Positions 1 to 11,977 are shown, counted from the first letter of the stretch. The stretch: DNA of 64,000 nt from Peromyscus leucopus (GCF_004664715.2 NC_051071.1:5419501-5483500), one strand, 5' to 3'. Translations and numbers: made by a program. The notes: a model not told the origin generated them from the letters alone.

Positions 1-2021
1 TTGAAACTCTAGAAGAATTACTACCCTATCCGATACATCTGCAGGAAGGAACACTACCTCAGTCCACTTATATATGGTATACAGATGGCAGTGCCTTCCT
101 ATATGATGGAGTACGTGGAGTAGGATATATAATAATCTCAGACACCATAGTGGTCAAAACACAAGTTCTTCCAGTCCATACCACAAATCAGCAGGCTGAA
201 CTGATAGTTCTAACCCATGCTTGTCAAACAGAAAAGAGACAACCCCCAAAACTGTATACAGACCACCAGCCTGCCTCTGGTCTCAGAATAATGAGACCTC
301 ATCAACCTGTCAAGGCCCATGCCCCACCACATCAGGCTCGTGCCCTACCTCTTCCCACTCACTCATATTGCTATCAAACTCTACATTTGGAGATTTAAGA
401 TTCAAGAGACCAATGCCCAGCATTTCAACCAGACCACTCATGTGGTAGGGTCTGGAGACTGCTGGAAACATAATGCATATGCAGGAAAACACTCTGCCTG
501 TTATGAAGAATGAAGAATCTTTTACATTCTGATTAAGGACCCATGGCACTCCAACTGGAAAATGGGAGTCACTGGGAAGCTTTACTATAGCATCTATCAA
601 ATCCACCCACCATATATGCTCAAATTATAGAGGGCACACATTCCACTCTCTCCGTCCCTAGGAATGGATAGAGTAGAATTAGTCCAAGCTCCTCAAAGGC
701 TCTTACATCCTTAATGTACCCTCTTTTCTTGATCCTACCTCCTTGTCACACCATCTCTTGTTTCAGACCCTAACTACCACATATCAACTATTGAGTGATG
801 CTTAGGCTGACCATTTTGGAGAATGCTGGTTATGTGTCCCCCCAAGGTCAAATGTTCACCTACTATTTTTAGGCCTCACCCATTGTCCTATTAGATTCAC
901 TGACCTTACCACTTGTTAATTGCTCCAAGCCAAATGTCACTACTACCCTTTATCTCTCTCACATTCCTTTCTTTGGTATTACAGACTGCCTTAACTCCTC
1001 AGGAATATATTTTGTGGGTACTCTGGATTCTGCAAACTGCAATAATACCATTACCCATGGTACTGTCACCCAGCCCTTATGTCCAAACATTCACAATGCC
1101 TCTGTTCTCTGTGGTACTCAAGTTTATCACTGCTTACCTGCTAGGTGGTCTGGGCCTTGTACCCTGGTACTCCTGTTTCCCAAATTAGGGGTGGTACCTG
1201 GTGAAGAACCCTTGCCAATTCCCATCACCAAGTTCATAGCAGCAAGGCATGACAAACAAGCCATCTAAGTAATGCCCTTTCTAGCAGCCCTGGGCATAAG
1301 TGCAGGTACAGCCACCGGAACAGCAGGACTGACTACTTCCCTAGCTATTTACCATCAGCTTTCCTTACAATTCATCCAGGATTTCCAACGAGTAGCTCAG
1401 ACCATCCTTACTCTTCAGGAGCAAATAGAGTCACTGGCCACCATAGTACTACAAAACTGGAGAGGATTAGATTTATTAACAGCAGAAAGAGGTGGTCTTT
1501 GTCTCTTTCTTGGGGAATAATGTTGCTTTTATGTCAACCAGTCAGGGGCAGTGAAAGATAAGACCCAACAATTCCAAATGGATCTTCAAACTCAGAAACA
1601 GCTTGATACCTTTAGCCAGTGGATCACTAATAGATCACAGATATGGAAATGGATGCTACCCTTCTTATCCCCCTCTTTTCTTCCTTTTCTTAGCCATACT
1701 AATTGCACCCTGCCTCATAAACCTCTTTGCTAGTTTTCTTCAGCAACAGATTCAAAATATTTCTAACCATACTCTGATCCAGTTAACATTACAGGATTAC
1801 CAGCCCCTATTGACAAAGCCAGAGATCTGCAGAACCTGGCTACATCCTGAGGAAGGTCAAGACTGTCCCAAGAACCTCGACACCCCAATTCAGCAGGAAG
1901 CAGTCTAACAATAACTTCACCCCCTTTCTACCCCCAGCTGCTTATTACCCTTTTCAAACCTCAGCTGTTTATTACCCTTTCTGACCCCCAGCTGTTTATT
2001 ACTAAACAAAAAAGGGGGGAA
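1..2021 (+). mobile_element. Class I (gammaretrovirus-like) ERV remnant: pol end and env
   Basis: Decayed internal region of an ERV. An RNase H YTDGS motif is read near 80-95 in frame with a conserved-looking RNase H stretch to about 230. Env-like surface-subunit text follows from about 430. A transmembrane-subunit region lies at 1272-1560, with a hydrophobic fusion-peptide-like AALGISAG/TAGLTT segment and an LQN-x-RGLDLL immunosuppressive-type motif near 1450. Stop codons and frame changes break every gene; one stop lies at 1518-1520, just before the paired cysteines. A purine tract (aaaaaaggggggaa) ends at 2021, next to the LTR. Antisense to Ccdc88a and non-functional. Confidence 0.85.
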
Positions 2022-2477
2022 TGTAGGGAAAAGGGGCTGGCTAAAGAAAACCACCCTGACCCTGGAGCCCAGACCTAGGTAAAGATGGCTCAAATCAGGG
2101 CAGAAAGAAACACAGTTTGGCTCAGTCAGATCAGAGCCATCTCTTCCCCTGACCAACTGACTTGTAAAAACAACCAATCACAGAGCAGGACATAGAATCC
2201 TGGGCCCCAAGTCAACATCTGGTTGACTCCACCCCCAAGGCATCCTGTGAAAACCACCCTGCCTAATCAGTTAGAAAAAAAGGCTGTTCTCTCCTCCCTG
2301 GTAGAAGCAGCTACTCTCCTTGACTCCTCCTTCCCAAATAAATCTCTTTCTCGAAAGTTTTGGGTGTGAAGATCTTCATTCACTGACATAGAGCTTGCTG
2401 AGACGTCCCTCAGTGGACAGAGCAAGAGAGAGCTGAAAAAGTAACACTTTTCTCAGGAGCCAGAGGAGATTGCTACA
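2022..2477 (+). mobile_element. 3' LTR of the class I ERV (minimal extent)
   Basis: Starts TGTAGGG directly after the polypurine tract and reaches a matching CTACA end, a 5-bp terminal inverted repeat. A polyadenylation signal AATAAA is at 2337-2342. A CCAATCA-type box is near 2173. The true LTR could extend to about 2990, because the following sequence repeats part of 2455-2490. Confidence 0.65.
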
Positions 2478-2993
2478 TTTCTGCAGGGGTTTCGCCTTTT
2501 GCAGAGTGAAGCAAAAGAAGCAACATCTTAGGCCAGAGAAGCAGAGCTCTGCTAGGAAGCCCCCTTAAGTGGGGGTTGAGCAAAGCTTAGCTGTAGTGAC
2601 TCTCCAGGAGAGGAGCAGGATTGCTATATCCTGTGGGGAGACCATCCCCCATCACAGCCGGTATACCCTGACTTTCCTGAACAGTCAGGAGACCCTTCCC
2701 TGCTGAAGCAGTTCCAGGCCTGGCTTTCCTGAGAAGTCAGAAAAATTTCCCTTCCAGGATTGGGCTGCTTCTTTGCAGTTCCAGCAGTCAGAGCTGTGCT
2801 AAACAGCTCCAGGTCTCCAGGACACCTTCAGGGCAGAGCTGTTGTTGCTCGAGGTGTCCAGGATACCTCGCCCTCCAGGGTTGAACTGTCTCCTTGCAGT
2901 TCCAGCCGTTAGAGCTGTCCTAAGCAGCTGAAGGTGTTGCCTGACTCCCCAGGCAGTCAGGACACCTCTCCCAGAGTTGTTGCAACCAATTTA
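2478..2993 (+). repeat. Imperfect direct repeats after the LTR (U5-like)
   Basis: GC-richer block. Segments at about 2455-2495 and 2605-2645 share 'gga(g)attgcta' followed by a ctgcagggg-like run. Segments at about 2753-2830 and 2872-2945 share 'ttgcagttccagc(a/c)gt(c/t)agagctgt(g/c)ctaa(a/g)cagct'. Either extended U5/leader of the same LTR or a neighbouring repeat. Confidence 0.45.
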
Positions 2994-3591
2994 CTTACAC
3001 TGGCCTCTTACAACAGGTTAATGACTCTACCTCTCCAAATCTTAATATCATTTCACACCCAGTCAAGGGCTAATCTTTTATTCAAATTATTACAATCAGC
3101 TTGGGCAGAGAGCCTGCACCCTCTCTAATCTTTGCTGAGTAGCCTTCTAGATCATCAGGGACATGTGTTATGTTACCAAACTCAGTGTAGCTGTCTCATT
3201 TCTTGAAACTCCTAGTTCGATTTCTCACCAGTTCATCGGTCTATTTGCCTAAACCAGTATCTGAAAGTTGACTTTGATGACTCTCAGAGACAGGGATTTT
3301 CTCTACTCTTTACCAAATCAAGTCTGTCTTCCCAACAGAAATGCTACTGGTTTGCAGTGTGTCCTGTGCTCTCCTAGAACTACCAGTAAACAATCCCTCA
3401 TAATCTACCCTTGCCCAAAGGAAAAAGAAAGCCAACATTTGAAACTTCTCAAATGATACAGAAAACCAGGAAGAATGATTATTTATTCTAAGTACATGTA
3501 AACCACCATCTCTACATAGCAACTATCAACACTGTACTATGACAGTTTATTTACATTTGCTAAATTAATATTATGTGGTACATTTGTGGAA
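2994..3591. other. Intron stretch, no feature recognised
   Basis: No exon, open coding frame or clear repeat family recognised. Composition is ordinary intronic sequence between the ERV flank and the first B2. Confidence 0.4.
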
Positions 3592-3593
3592 AC

Positions 3594-3785
3594 ATGGGGG
3601 CTCCACAGTGAAGAGCACTGACTGCTCTTCTAGAGAGTCCAGGTTTGATTCCCAGCTTCCAGTTGATAGCTCACAACTATCTGTAACTCTAATTCCAGGG
3701 AATTTGATGTCTTCTGGCCTTTGCAGGCACTAAACATAAAGAAGGTAAAACTCCCATATACATAAAATAATAAAAACCTAAAAGA
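3594..3785 (+). repeat. B2 SINE
   Basis: Reads ggggctccacagtgaagagcactgactgctctt, then the B2 body ('ttgattcccag...tctgtaactctaattccaggg') and an A-rich tail with AATAAAA. tRNA-derived rodent SINE. Confidence 0.85.
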
Positions 3786-4463
3786 AAAACTGCACTTCTC
3801 TTTACTTTCTCCACCCTCTTGCAATGACTTCTCTGCTCCAAATCAAGTCAGTATCAACCAGGGAAGGGGAAGAGAATAGAGCAGAGAAGCCGCACGGAAC
3901 AAATGCAGCATGCTACTAAACTAAAGTACACCTTGACTTTTTTCTGTATGCCACTCTTTTGAGTTCTGGAGTCCTAAGATGTGGCTCCCCACCCCCTCCG
4001 GTATTACCTAATTGTTTTGCTGTTTACTAAGGACTGTTTCTCACTCATTCTAGAAGAATCCTAATTATATAAATATTTTTAAGACTCAAATCACAGGTAG
4101 AATGAATGCTTTAAACTTTCTGAGCTCTGTTGGGTATTTAAGTGTACATGATTACAAACTAATTTTCCATCCTACTGGTTTATAATTTCATGCTACAAGT
4201 ACAAAAACGTTTTTCAATAAACAACCACATAATGTGACAATTTGAAAGCATCTGGACATTTAAGTTTAAACAATTAATGAAAGGAGATGAAATAAATACA
4301 GTTTTTCTTAATTACTTGTGAATTTTAAGTATGTGTGACCAATCCTTTTACACACACCAGTAAGTCTATACCAAGTATATATCATTGTAATACGACTTAC
4401 TACTTTTTAGGCATGCCGTGACACCTAAAAGAAGAAACAATGATTGAGTCTGTTGGCACTCAC

Positions 4464-4650
4464 CTCACACTGGTTATTTAGCTTGGTAGATGTGATATCC
4501 AGCTGCTGATATTGCTCCTTTAGCTTTGAAAATTCAGCTTCTAATCTTGTTTGTTCCAATTTAGAATTATTTAAAAGACTTTTCAAATTTTTATGGTCAG
4601 TTTGCAAAATTTCAGTTTCTTTTAAAAGTTGACAATATGTGTGATTTAAC
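4464..4650 (-). CDS. Ccdc88a: Ccdc88a exon, distal coiled coil (codons 1039-1101)
   Basis: 187 nt: one base completes Arg, then 62 codons starting LNHTYCQLLKETEILQTDHK and ending TSTKLNNQCE at donor gtgagt; acceptor 'aattgtag'. The next Girdin exon (expected to begin with a LLSQLKG-like sequence) was not found in 1-4463, so this intron continues past the window start. Confidence 0.97.
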
Positions 4651-5698
4651 CTACAATTAGAAATCATAATAGAAATATTTCAATAGTTTTCACAATGTGA
4701 AAATGCTGTTAATATCATTCAGACATATTTAGAAAATGTACATTTTTTGCCAGTTACTAATTGATCAATAATCAGTTTTTCTCCAAAAATTAGTATGAAA
4801 AGGAAAAATGACCAATTTGGTTATGATTTCATGGAAATTTCAGACTCTAAACTAAAAATGAACAAAGATCAGGTTAAGCTAATCAGTCAATCCAGTATTA
4901 AATACTAAACCAATATGCTGGCTGAAAATTGAGAAATACAGGCAGTAAACAAATTATACATATGTAGCTTTCCGTAATTGTGGCAAATTGTTAATTTTTA
5001 TGTAATCCCCACTTACCACTTTAGGAAAATAAAGTTATAGCTCTTTGTCTTCTCACAATTTACCTTCAAAACAAAGTTTTATTGATCTCTAAGGACAGAA
5101 ACTGACACATTGTTTTAAAACAAAAAAAAAAAAGTAAATAAATAAGACATTATAGGCCGTAAGTATTCCCTGTAGCATTATACTTCCCCACACCCTACTA
5201 ACTCTTCAAAATATTTTACTTTTTTTTAGTTTGGGGGCTATCATGCATGATACAGATAGCTGGATTTGTTCCACTAAACTGGATGTAACCTGCCAAGTTT
5301 ATGTTACATCATTAAGATTGGATTCCACAAAAGGGGCACAGAGAACAAAGCACAATTTTGCCAAGGTGGTGTTTGTCCAGAATACCTAAGAGTTCACTCA
5401 ATTCATTCATCAAAGAATTCAAGTCAACTTACAAAAATCTAAGCAATGAGATATTTTAAAAAAATCAAGACATGATGAAAAAATGGTGAAACCCCTCATA
5501 TAGCTGGCAAATATACTATAAATAGGTGAACTCTATGAACAAAAGCATTATCACTCATACAGCTACCTAGTATATATCAACGCCTATGTAGGAAGTCTGG
5601 TTTATCAGAGATACTAATATGAGTGAGACGGCTGCCATTAAAGCCAGCCACTCAATGAGCTCTAGGTTCAGTCAAAAAACCTGTCTCAAAAAACTACG
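4651..5698. other. Intron, AT-rich, no repeat recognised
   Basis: Intron sequence between the 187-nt exon and the first B2 of this intron. I see no exon, SINE or gene in it. Confidence 0.4.
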
Positions 5699-5900
5699 GT
5701 GGCACTCAAGAGAGACAGCTCAGCAGTTAGTAGTGCTTGCTGTTCCTACACAGGACCTGGTCTGATTCTCAGCATCAACAGGGCTGTTTACAGCTGTCTA
5801 TAGGCCTAGTTCCAGGTGATCCAATATCCTCTTCTGACCTCCAAGAGCACCAGGCATGCACATGAGCAAAACACTAATACACATAAAATAAAATTTAAAA
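5699..5900 (+). repeat. B2 SINE, diverged
   Basis: B2 head (gagacagctcagcagttagtagtgcttgctg) and body (ctgtctataggcctagttccagg ... cctcttctgacctcc), ending in aaaataaaatttaaa. Confidence 0.8.
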
Positions 5901-5915
5901 GTTAAAAATAAAGTA

Positions 5916-6255
5916 GATGGGCTAAGAAGGTGGCTCAGTGGCTAAAGTGCTTGAAATGCAAGCCCGAGGGCCTTTCTTGGGATCCCAGAACACAGAAGTG
6001 CAGAATGGTCCAGGTAGCCCAGTGTAAATCTGGTCTTGGAAATTGAAAGCAGGAAGGCAAACAGAATAGTGAGACTAGCCACATCTGTGAGCTCTGATTT
6101 GACTTGGGAGATCCTGCCCAGAATGACCTGAGTGGAAGGGTATTAAAGAATGATTTCCACATCTGTCTTGCACCTCCACATGCACCCCACATACCCCACT
6201 CACGCAAACATTCTACAACATCACACCACACAGGAAAATGGGAAAGGGTGAAATG
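5916..6255 (+). repeat. SINE, B4/RSINE-like
   Basis: Begins 'taagaaggtggctcagtggctaaagtgcttg', a tRNA-derived SINE head, and continues with 'gatcccagaacacag...' and a C/A-rich tail. Family assignment is tentative. Confidence 0.55.
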
Positions 6256-6482
6256 AGTCAAAGACATTGGTGCTAACCGCTTACTTCTATGCTCTCACAG
6301 ATCCACACACAAACAGGTAAACAAATACATACATACACACCCCAAAACCTCCTAAAAACAAGTGCTAAAGTAAATTCTGAATTTTTTAATATTGTCCTTT
6401 AAAACGATAGTGCCAAATGAAACTTTCTTTGGGATTATCTGTGACTAAACAGGCTATTTAGAATTGTCAGTCCTAAGATAAG

Positions 6483-6483
<1 letters not shown>

Positions 6484-6523
<40 letters not shown>
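6484..6523 (+). repeat. (GT)n microsatellite
   Basis: About 20 uninterrupted GT units. Confidence 0.95.
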
Positions 6524-6524
<1 letters not shown>

Positions 6525-7175
6525 TGTAATAGCTCTTTCACGTTTTACTTAATAAAGCCTTTCTTTTCACAGAACACAGACATTAACAAATACATGCTGG
6601 ACAAGAACAGGCTTGAGACACAGAAAACACTTTACTTGAGACCACTCATCCCAAGCCTGGGGCATTCTTTTAGTCAAACTCATCGTATCAGATTTCTTTT
6701 TCATTTTGACTAAGTTGTTCTTCTGGAGGTTCCACAGAAATGTATAGTTTGATGCCTGGAAAGCCCAACTAATGTCCATAAACTATTCTAGTTATTTTTA
6801 AAATACCAGCAATGGTCAGCTACAAGATGAGACTTGACACTTCTCTGAAGTTTGGTATGTAATAAAAATAACCCTTCCTCTCTCTATCACTTGTCACCAT
6901 ACAGTCTTCAAGTGCCTGGGCTATCCATACACCATCCTCTATAAGCTACAGTCTACTTTAACTTTGTACTGTGCTTTCTTAAGCTCAACATCTTCACAAC
7001 CGAATATCTAGCTATGATAAGTATAGGAGACTAAATTCAGAATTTGAGTATCAAGATGAAGATGGTTCTAGTGATTTAGGACCTTTCAGAAAGAAAGGAA
7101 GAGGGCAAGATAATTAATTATAAAGTTGAGTTGTGTACATGTGCACCTGTACACATATGAACATGCACACAAACA

Positions 7176-7330
7176 TGTAAGATGGGCTGGGAAGATGGCG
7201 TAGTTAATAAAGTGTCTGCTGCTCAAAATAACATAAAAAGTCCATGGTAAGTCCAAATTTTGGGTGCTATTATAAACACACACACATACAAACCACAAAC
7301 ACACACACACTCTCTCTCTCCCTCCAGAGA
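7176..7330 (+). repeat. SINE remnant with (CA)n(CT)n tail
   Basis: 'gggctgggaagatggcgtagttaataaagtg' is a degraded SINE head; 7276-7325 is CA-rich, changing to CT. Confidence 0.6.
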
Positions 7331-7367
7331 TAAGGGATACAAGGTAAAATACAAATAGTATCATTAC

Positions 7368-7511
7368 CTATCATTTTCACCACAAAGTTTCTTGTATTCT
7401 GCAGCTACCATCTCATGGTTTTTGCTCTCAAGCAGCATTTTTTCTTGTTCCATTTTGATCATTTTTTCTAAATCTTCCAACTGTCCTTTCTGTTTTAATA
7501 ACTGATTGTAA
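7368..7511 (-). CDS. Ccdc88a: Ccdc88a exon, coiled coil (codons 991-1039)
   Basis: 144 nt: one base completes Arg, 47 codons follow, and AG of the next Arg ends the exon at donor gtaatg; acceptor 'ccccag'. Reads YNQLLKQKGQLEDLEKMIKM ... AAEYKKLCGEND. Continues the coiled coil. Confidence 0.96.
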
Positions 7512-7733
7512 CTGGGGAGGGAGAGAGAAAGTTAGATATTTAACTTTAAACAGTTCTAACAAAGAAAATATTTTTAAAAAGAAGGAAATGATTAATTTAA
7601 CAAATATTACACAAAACATATGTAAATTTATATAAATTCACCTCATAAATTATCTGAGATAGGTTTAATGTATAAAATTTATTACACTACCCAAAAAATT
7701 TGTTTTAAAAAAACACAATAAAATATAAATTAC

Positions 7734-8011
7734 CGGTCTTCAAGGTCTTTATGTTCCACCTCAAGATTCTTGTGGGCAGACTTTAGGGTTCCATGTTTAG
7801 AGATGAGAGATTCATAGTCTGAAGCCTGCCGTTCATGAAGAAGTTCCAGCTTTTCATGATCTTTTATCAGAGAATCATAAAGAGATTTCAAGTCTTCTCG
7901 TTCTTTGATTATAGATTCATTTTCATTTTCTAAGGAAGACTGTTGGATTAGAAGCTGTGCATTCTGGTTCATAAGTGAAGTACTTTGTGAATTAAGGGTG
8001 GAATTTTCAAC
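7734..8011 (-). CDS. Ccdc88a: Ccdc88a exon, coiled coil (codons 899-991)
   Basis: 278 nt: 92 codons plus CG of a split Arg codon. Starts VENSTLNSQSTSLMNQNAQL, includes KSLYDSLIKDHEKLELLHER and ends LEVEHKDLED; acceptor 'tcttacag', donor gtaatt. Separated from the next exon by only 222 bp, the shortest intron in the window. Confidence 0.97.
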
Positions 8012-8053
8012 CTGTAAGAATGTATGTATTATTAATGGTGTAAGAAGAAGTTG

Positions 8054-8122
8054 CCAAGCATGGTGATACATGTCTTTAATCCCAGCATTTAGAAAGAGGT
8101 AGGCAGATCTGTGGGAGTTCAA
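8054..8122 (+). repeat. B1 SINE fragment
   Basis: 'gccaagcatggtgatacatgtctttaatcccagc' is the B1 head, diverged and truncated. Confidence 0.7.
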
Positions 8123-8129
8123 ATACTAA

Positions 8130-8290
8130 ATGAGTGGGTGATAGTGAGAACAAGAAGTTTATGTATGCAGTGGCATGCACGTGGAAGCGAGAGGACAACT
8201 TGCTGGAGTGAGTTCCTACTATATGGACTGCAGGGACAGAACTCCAGGCCTCAGGTTTAACAGCAAGCACCCTTACCTGCTGAGGCATCT
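8130..8290 (-). repeat. B3/B4-like SINE, minus strand
   Basis: Ends 'cagcaagcacccttacctgctgaggcatctt', the inverted tRNA-like head typical of B3/B4. Confidence 0.65.
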
Positions 8291-8296
8291 TGTTAG

Positions 8297-8512
8297 TCCT
8301 TTTTTTTTTTTTTTTAAAGGACAGGGTCTCTTCCTAGCCTAGGACTTACCTTTAGGCAAGGCTGGCTAGTAAGTGAGCTGCAGGGTTCCACCATTGCTGG
8401 AATGGTAAGCATTTGCTACCATGACTGGCTTTTTTGTGACCTGACTAAACCCAGGTCCTCCCGACTGGGCCTGCTTTACTGCCTGAGCTAGCTATCTCCT
8501 TAAACCCACCGG
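8297..8512 (-). repeat. B4 SINE, minus strand
   Basis: Poly-T start, 'gacagggtctcttcctagcctagg', then 'accatgactggcttttttg' and an ID-like end 'ctgcctgagctagctatctcc'. Confidence 0.65.
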
Positions 8513-9155
8513 TTGCTCTTTTCCACAAAGTTACAATGTTAACTTAAATAAGCTCTAATTACATCACTGCAGATATATTCATATTCTAACAGAGTAATTT
8601 GGATTATAGCTTCCCAAAGAATTAAGGTTACTTGTGTGAACTATTTTTGGAAAGTCTCTGTAGTGTCTAAATTAGCGTTTACTTCACCACGTGGAACCAG
8701 TTTCCCTTCTCCAGTCTGGACTGCTATGTGTGAACTGCACTGGTATTGTTAAGCTGAAGATGGATCCTTTGGATTACATCAAATGTATCCTTGAAATGAA
8801 ATCTAAAGACAAAATTCCTATGTTGTATACATTTCAAAAACTAAACTTCTAAGAATGTTTTAAGAATGACATAAAGAATATTGTATTGCAATCATACTCT
8901 GAAATAAGGGGTTTGCACACAATTGATTAGAATCAACTTGTTGAAAGGACAGAAAGATCATCTTCACTTGTACTGTGGGTGAATTTAGTAATTTATATAG
9001 ACTTTGACATTTCAAATGTTCATATTAAGAGTCTGGCATAGAAGCAAACGAAAATATTTCCATCTACCTTCCATTATTAAATTCACTAAGGAACAGTGTT
9101 TACATATCTAGGTTTCCTTACTATAAGACTATATAATTAAAATGTTTGGTACAAC

Positions 9156-9317
9156 CTGAAGTTTGGCATTCTGTGTTTGGAGAGTGGTATTCTGCTCCTG
9201 TAAGGACACTGTTTGCCTCTGAAGTGCAAGGATCTGAGCCTGCAAGTTACTGTTCTGCGTCTCAAGCTGCTTCAGTTGAGTCTTCAGTGCTTGCTTCTCT
9301 GCCTGCAGCGTAGCATT
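9156..9317 (-). CDS. Ccdc88a: Ccdc88a exon, Gln-rich coiled coil (codons 845-898)
   Basis: 162 nt, 54 codons, phase 0; acceptor 'tttgaag', donor gttgta. Starts [20 protein letters not shown]. From there it is strongly glutamine-rich ([34 protein letters not shown]), with Gln/Asn replacing the Glu/Lys of the earlier coil. Confidence 0.97.
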
Positions 9318-10194
9318 CTTCAAACAAGAGGAAGATACCACACTCATTAAAAATAAACACAAGACAGTCTCTTTAACAGGTAATGTATTTAATAAAATGA
9401 GCTTGAACAATCTTAAAAAAAGAAAAACCTTCCCCCTTAATCACAAGTTGTAAACATTTAATGTATAAAAAGGATGTAATATTTTTGTAACCTTAAAATA
9501 CTATTGTGCCTGTGTTTTGTCTGCTTTATGATGTCCTAAAATAAAATATTTTCTTCTAGTGCTGAGGGTGTAGGGTAGTGGTAGAATACGTGTCTAGATT
9601 GTATCCAATTAAAAAGGTGTACCTTTTCCATGCATACATGGGTTAAGTGGTGATCCTGGGTTAGAAGGAAAAATATGTACTTTCAAAACAAACATACTTG
9701 GAAGAAAGCAGATTTACACAAATAATTTGAGCCATCTATTAGAAAAATGCAGTTCATAATGACCTGCCAGGCATTACATTTTGTTTTCCTTTTTCTAAGA
9801 TATAAAACTCGCACTAAAACTATATTTCAACTGTAAGGACTTCTGAAGTACATCCAAAAAATTATAACATTTTCAATTTTTCTAGCATATAGAGCTATAT
9901 TTTCTTCTTATGGTTAAACAAGTGAATTACTATATTAGTCGTGGACATTAAAATGGTAGGAATGGATATTATACATTTAAGATTAATTACTTATAAATTA
10001 CATTTCCTAAAATCTAAATTTTTACTAAAAAGCATAACCAAAGAATCTACCATATAACAGAAATAAAACTTTAATATACAAAAAAACCCTAATTAGGCTA
10101 ACTACTTACTATGTAGTACTGACTACATAGAAAAATGATAAAATGAATCACAATAGTTCGGCTGTATCTTCAATAGAAGATAAAGAAAACTTCA
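9318..10194. other. Intron, AT-rich, no repeat recognised
   Basis: No exon, SINE or LTR identified between the Gln-rich exon and the B2 at 10195. Confidence 0.4.
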
Positions 10195-10371
10195 CTTTTT
10201 TTTTTTAAAGATTTATTTATTTATTATGTATACAGCATGTATGACCAGAAGAGGGCACCAGACCTTATTACAGGTGGTTGTGAGCCACCATGTGGTTTCT
10301 GGGAATTGAACTCAGGACCTCTAGAAGAGCAGTCAGTGTTCTTTAACCTCTAAGCCATTTCTCCAGCCCAA
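10195..10371 (-). repeat. B2 SINE, minus strand
   Basis: Starts poly-T and 'aaagatttatttatttattatgtatacag', ends 'taagccatttctccagccc': complete B2 in reverse. Confidence 0.9.
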
Positions 10372-10682
10372 AAACTTCACTTTTATAAATATAAACAACA
10401 AACAACATATCACTGTGTAAAATGGAGGTTGTGATTTGACCCCCATAAAATCAAGACTGAGGAAGCAAGGTGTAGATGTGGCTGTAATAACAGCCCGAAT
10501 CATCAGAAACTGGGAGACAGGTGAGCAAGACTGTAAGTCTGAGCTACATATGGAGAACCTGTCTCAAACAATAACCGAAATAGCAACAAGTAAACACACA
10601 GAAGCTGAGGCAGATAATTATACTGTTCTCTTTTTAAATCATCTGTTGAGAGGATGAAAAAAAAAAACATCTTGTTCAAATA

Positions 10683-10716
10683 CACACACATACACCCCTA
10701 CACACCCCTACACACA

Positions 10717-10768
<52 letters not shown>
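10683..10768 (+). repeat. (CA)n microsatellite
   Basis: Impure start (cacacctacacaccc), then about 25 pure CA units, directly followed by an inverted B1. Confidence 0.95.
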
Positions 10769-10772
<4 letters not shown>

Positions 10773-10774
10773 TA

Positions 10775-10929
10775 TTTTTGTTTTTTGAGACAAGGTTTCT
10801 CTGTAGCGCTGGAGCCTGTCCTGGAACTCACTCTGTAGTGAGTTCAGGGCTGGTCTTGAACTCACAGAGAACCTCTTGTCTCTGCCTTCCTAGTGCTGGG
10901 ATTAAAGGTGTGCACCACCATTGCCTGGC
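10775..10929 (-). repeat. B1 SINE, minus strand
   Basis: 'tttgagacaaggtttctctgtag' to 'attaaaggtgtgcaccaccattgcctggcc'. Near full length with a local duplication of 'ctgtagtgagttc'. Confidence 0.9.
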
Positions 10930-10994
10930 CACATAGGGTATCATGTAGTCTAGGCTGGTCTTGAACTCACCATGTAGCCAAGCCAGTCCATACA

Positions 10995-11300
10995 TGATGT
11001 GCTGGTTAAAAATGAATGTCAACCTGACAGGATCTAGACTATCTAGGAAACAAACCTGGGTCTGTCTGTGAGGGAACTGGTTAACTTGTCTGGAGTACAG
11101 GACTGAACAGAAGTGAAAAGGTGAGCGGAGCAGTATCTCCATGCTTCCTGACTGCAGATGCAATATGAGCAGTGCCTCGGGCTCCTGCCGCCATGATTTC
11201 CTGCCTTGATGGACTCCATCCTCCAACTGTGAACCTATCTTTCCTTCTTTAAGTTGCTTCTGACAAGTATCTTTGTAACTAATAGAGAATATTGTTACAA
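10995..11300 (+). repeat. Rodent interspersed repeat, family not assigned
   Basis: 'gtgctggttaaaaatgaatgtcaacctgac ... ccttgatggactccatcctccaactgtgaac...ttaagttgcttctgac'. The second half resembles 46930-47110, so it is an interspersed repeat, not a gene. The 172-codon reverse frame across it is fortuitous. Confidence 0.6.
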
Positions 11301-11639
11301 AGTGGGGCTGTTGTTGCGATAACCTGGCCATATGGTCCTCAGGCATTTGGAAGTAGAATCCAGGAACAATAGGGAAGAGTTTGGAACTTTGGTCTAGAAA
11401 AGCACTAGAATAATATAAGCAAGGGCCAATCTGGTGGGGCTTTGAGAGCAGAAGAGGAAGACAGGCACTGGGAAAACTCTAGGGAGAACTTAGACAGAAG
11501 TCATTCACGTTATATTGTGGCAAACAATCTGGTTATATTCCTCCCATGCACTAAGACACTGAATTCAAAAGTCATGGACAAATTGCTTTGGTGGAGGAAA
11601 TCTCAAAACAGGATAGCATTCACACCATGTCATGGTTAC
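11301..11639 (+). repeat. Probable old retroelement sequence split by a younger LTR
   Basis: Unassigned sequence on the left of the solo LTR; 11978-12460 on its right is similar in character (A/G-rich, broken frames). Probably one older element (inference). Confidence 0.3.
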
Positions 11640-11977
11640 TGTAAGTCCCTTCCCCAAGGACCTCTAACTGCCGGGTTCCACCCACAGAATACTCTTAACT
11701 GCTGGACTTTGCCTCTACCCCACAGAGTAAAAAGCCTACTCTCTTGGACATGAAATCCCACCCATCTCCACTGTGGAAAGCGCCACACTGAAAGTTCCAC
11801 CCCCTCCCAAGAAACTCTATATAAATCCTGTATTCTGTTCAGTTTGCTGCTGTTTCTCACCCAAGCAAAGGCAGCCACCCTCCTGTTTTTTTCCCTCCCA
11901 ATAAATCTCATGACTTTACGGTATTCGTTGGCTCCTAGCTGTCAGGATACCTTTCCATCTCAGCTGTAATGCTTACA
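11640..11977 (+). mobile_element. Solo LTR
   Basis: TGTAAG start and CTTACA end form a perfect 6-bp terminal inverted repeat over 338 bp. TATATAA is at 11818-11824 and AATAAA at 11900-11905, in the order expected for U3-R-U5. Flanks GTTAC and GTTCC are a 4/5 target-duplication candidate. No internal retroviral region is present, hence solo. Antisense to Ccdc88a. Confidence 0.75.

Noticed and set aside
1..4463. Next downstream Ccdc88a exon
   Set aside because: Searched the minus strand for the expected continuation after NNQCE; not present, so it lies beyond the window start.
10828..11346. 172-codon minus-strand open frame
   Set aside because: Runs through an unassigned interspersed repeat and an inverted B1; no family resemblance and no supporting signals.
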